Shown here one piece after another: positions 62,620 to 64,000 of a DNA stretch of 64,000 nucleotides; positions within the stretch are counted from its first letter, which is position 1; every line of letters starts with the position of its first letter. Source of the DNA: Haliclona indistincta. Taxonomy: Eukaryota > Porifera > Demospongiae > Haplosclerida > Chalinidae. The stretch spans positions 8,473,322-8,537,321 of the forward strand of contig OZ024791.1 in assembly GCA_964017065.1 (NCBI GenBank), written 5' to 3'. A model generated the notes under the pieces. The model did not search any database. It was not told the origin of the DNA and saw nothing but the letters and a program-made list of their open reading frames with translations. Position numbers and translations under genes: made by a program.

Positions 62620-63220
62620 CTTCCTACATACACATCCAGTGATCATTGTCATCTTACTAATAGTGGAGCAGTGTATAAGAGAGACTGCTCGAACAAGAAA
62701 CCAGTCTTGCATGTACTGGAGAATTAATTTTTTTTCATAAATGTAATTCTCCTATAGATAATAATCTTTTAATGCAGCTAAGATTATAGCAATATAATAC
62801 TAGGATGAAGTGTATCACGATTATATACTAAAATACTAAATGTCTGGACCATGTGTGGATCCTACGCATGCAATAATTGACGCCAACAAAAATAATTAAG
62901 ACCACACCCTCTCCTTGCTTATAATCAAACAGTCTTTTGTATTTTTCACAATCCTTTACATAAATATTTTTTCGAGGGGATTTGGTCCATGACAGTAAAA
63001 TTATCAATCACTCCTTGAATATAAATGCCAGATATAGAACTCATGCAGTTTGCATAATCATTATGTTAATTCATGCTTCGACAATGCAATAAACCAATTC
63101 AACAATTATTGTGGTTGAGCTGATCAAAAATTTATTGCTAGACAATAGTTTGTGATATTTTAATACCACAAACTATTGACTAGTAAGGTAGTAAGGCCGG
63201 TCCATTGTGTTAAAAGAACA
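62620..63220. other. AT-rich 3' flank
   Basis: Downstream of the GCNT-like gene; AT-rich, no coding signal. It contains the hairpin at 63143-63178. Confidence 0.5.
63143..63178. repeat. Hairpin, perfect 12-bp arms
   Basis: CAATAGTTTGTG (63143-63154), a 12-base AT-rich loop, then CACAAACTATTG (63167-63178). Arms are exact complements. Confidence 0.85.
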
Positions 63221-63669
63221 ATGATAACATAATGCTCCACAGCAAGCATTAGATAACATGAGGATAATGCTCCACAGCAAGCATTAGATAACATGAGGAT
63301 AATGCTCCACAGCAAGCATTAGATAACATGAGGATAATGCTCCAGAGCAAGCATTAGATAACATGAGGACAATACTCCACAGCAAGCATTAGATAACATG
63401 AGGATAATGCTCCAGAGCAAGCATTAGATAACATGAGGATAATGCTCCACAGCAAGCATTAGATAACATGAGGATAATGCTCCAGAGCAAGCATTAGATA
63501 ACATGAGGATAATGCTCCAGAGCAAGCATTAGATAACATGAGGATAATGCTCCACAGCATTAGATAACATGAGGATAATGCTCCAGAGCAAGCATTAGAT
63601 AACATGAGGATAATGCTCCAGAGCAAGCATTAGATAACATGCAGATAAAGCTCTACAGCATTAGATAAC
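63221..63669. repeat. Minisatellite, 35-bp unit, ~13 copies
   Basis: Head-to-tail units containing AATGCTCCACAGCAAGCATT followed by AGATAACATGAGGAT. Units alternate CTCCACAG and CTCCAGAG; two units are shortened by loss of CAAG..., and the last two have drifted (GCAGATAAAGCTCTAC). The GCTCCxxAGCAAGC core is partly self-complementary. Confidence 0.92.
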
Positions 63670-64000
63670 ATGCAGACTGTCGAATGGCCGAAGACTCGTT
63701 ATAAAAAAAACTTGAAAAGGACAGGGAGAAATCTTGGCGGCATTTAGGTATCCAGACTCCAGTACTAGTGCCAATGTGACCCAATTTGATTGTGACCATT
63801 ATTCATCAGCAGCTAGAATGGGCGTCCACATCCGTTGAAATACAATCATGTTCCTAAGGTGAATCCACGAGAAGTTCGAGCAACCGCCTATAATGCTGTA
63901 CTGTTTCTCTAGATACTGTTTCTGTAGGTAGCTGCCATTAGCTCACTCAACATCATGCCGCTGCTGCGTGCCAGAGGAGTCAAATCAAGACTGTGCTTCG
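63670..64000. other. Right edge, nothing identified
   Basis: 330 bp up to the window end with no supportable exon. It could be the start of another gene, but no splice or start context allows a call. Confidence 0.4.

Overview
This 64 kb window is eukaryotic and animal. Genes are split by many short GT-AG introns (mostly about 40-150 bp), intergenic gaps are very small, and neighbouring genes often run in opposite directions. The gene content (Deltex, axonemal dynein, RAD1, SMARCB1, trichoplein, FKBP6, AdipoR, ARPC3, P450 reductase) is metazoan. Very compact genes, TA-rich flanks and pyrimidine microsatellites in introns fit an early-branching animal, most likely a demosponge. That taxonomic call is inference; no ribosomal or mitochondrial marker is present. 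There is one 200-base assembly gap (31066-31265).

Region 1 (1-15.6 kb) is looser and mobile-element rich. It holds RANBP1, four unrecognised genes on the minus strand (three predicted to start with a hydrophobic exon followed by a long acidic, disordered tail; one built of a 12-residue Pro/Ala repeat), a nested transposon (a decayed Tigger/pogo copy inside a shorter terminal-inverted-repeat element, inside an intron), a 604-bp foldback element with a 7-bp target duplication, a LINE 3' remnant and several perfect palindromes. The Tigger copy carries, on the opposite strand, a piece of a HIRAN-like domain.

Region 2 (15.6-37.7 kb) holds a Deltex E3 ligase and one very large gene, a DNAH10-type inner-arm dynein heavy chain of several dozen exons. 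Its introns carry long (CT)n runs directly upstream of 3' splice sites, plus minisatellites, one of which contains the assembly gap.

Region 3 (38-57 kb) is very dense: a proline/tyrosine-rich signalling scaffold, RFESD, a TMEM97-like protein, an unknown 101-residue protein, a secreted PLD-family protein, FKBP6, trichoplein, SMARCB1, RAD1, P450 reductase, AdipoR and ARPC3. Five pairs are head-to-head with 200-313 bp between start codons, and convergent pairs are 84-178 bp apart at their stops. FKBP6 and trichoplein lie in tandem with only about 13 bp between coding regions.

Region 4 (57-64 kb) has a Gln-rich protein of unknown family, a Golgi core-2/I-branching type N-acetylglucosaminyltransferase-like gene and a 35-bp minisatellite.

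Shared themes: three genes serve cilia (DNAH10, trichoplein) or transposon silencing (FKBP6, by family knowledge); the rest are housekeeping or signalling genes. I see no single co-regulated pathway. Exon joins were worked out by hand from GT-AG sites and reading-frame continuity; where I give a residue count the joined exons sum to a multiple of three.
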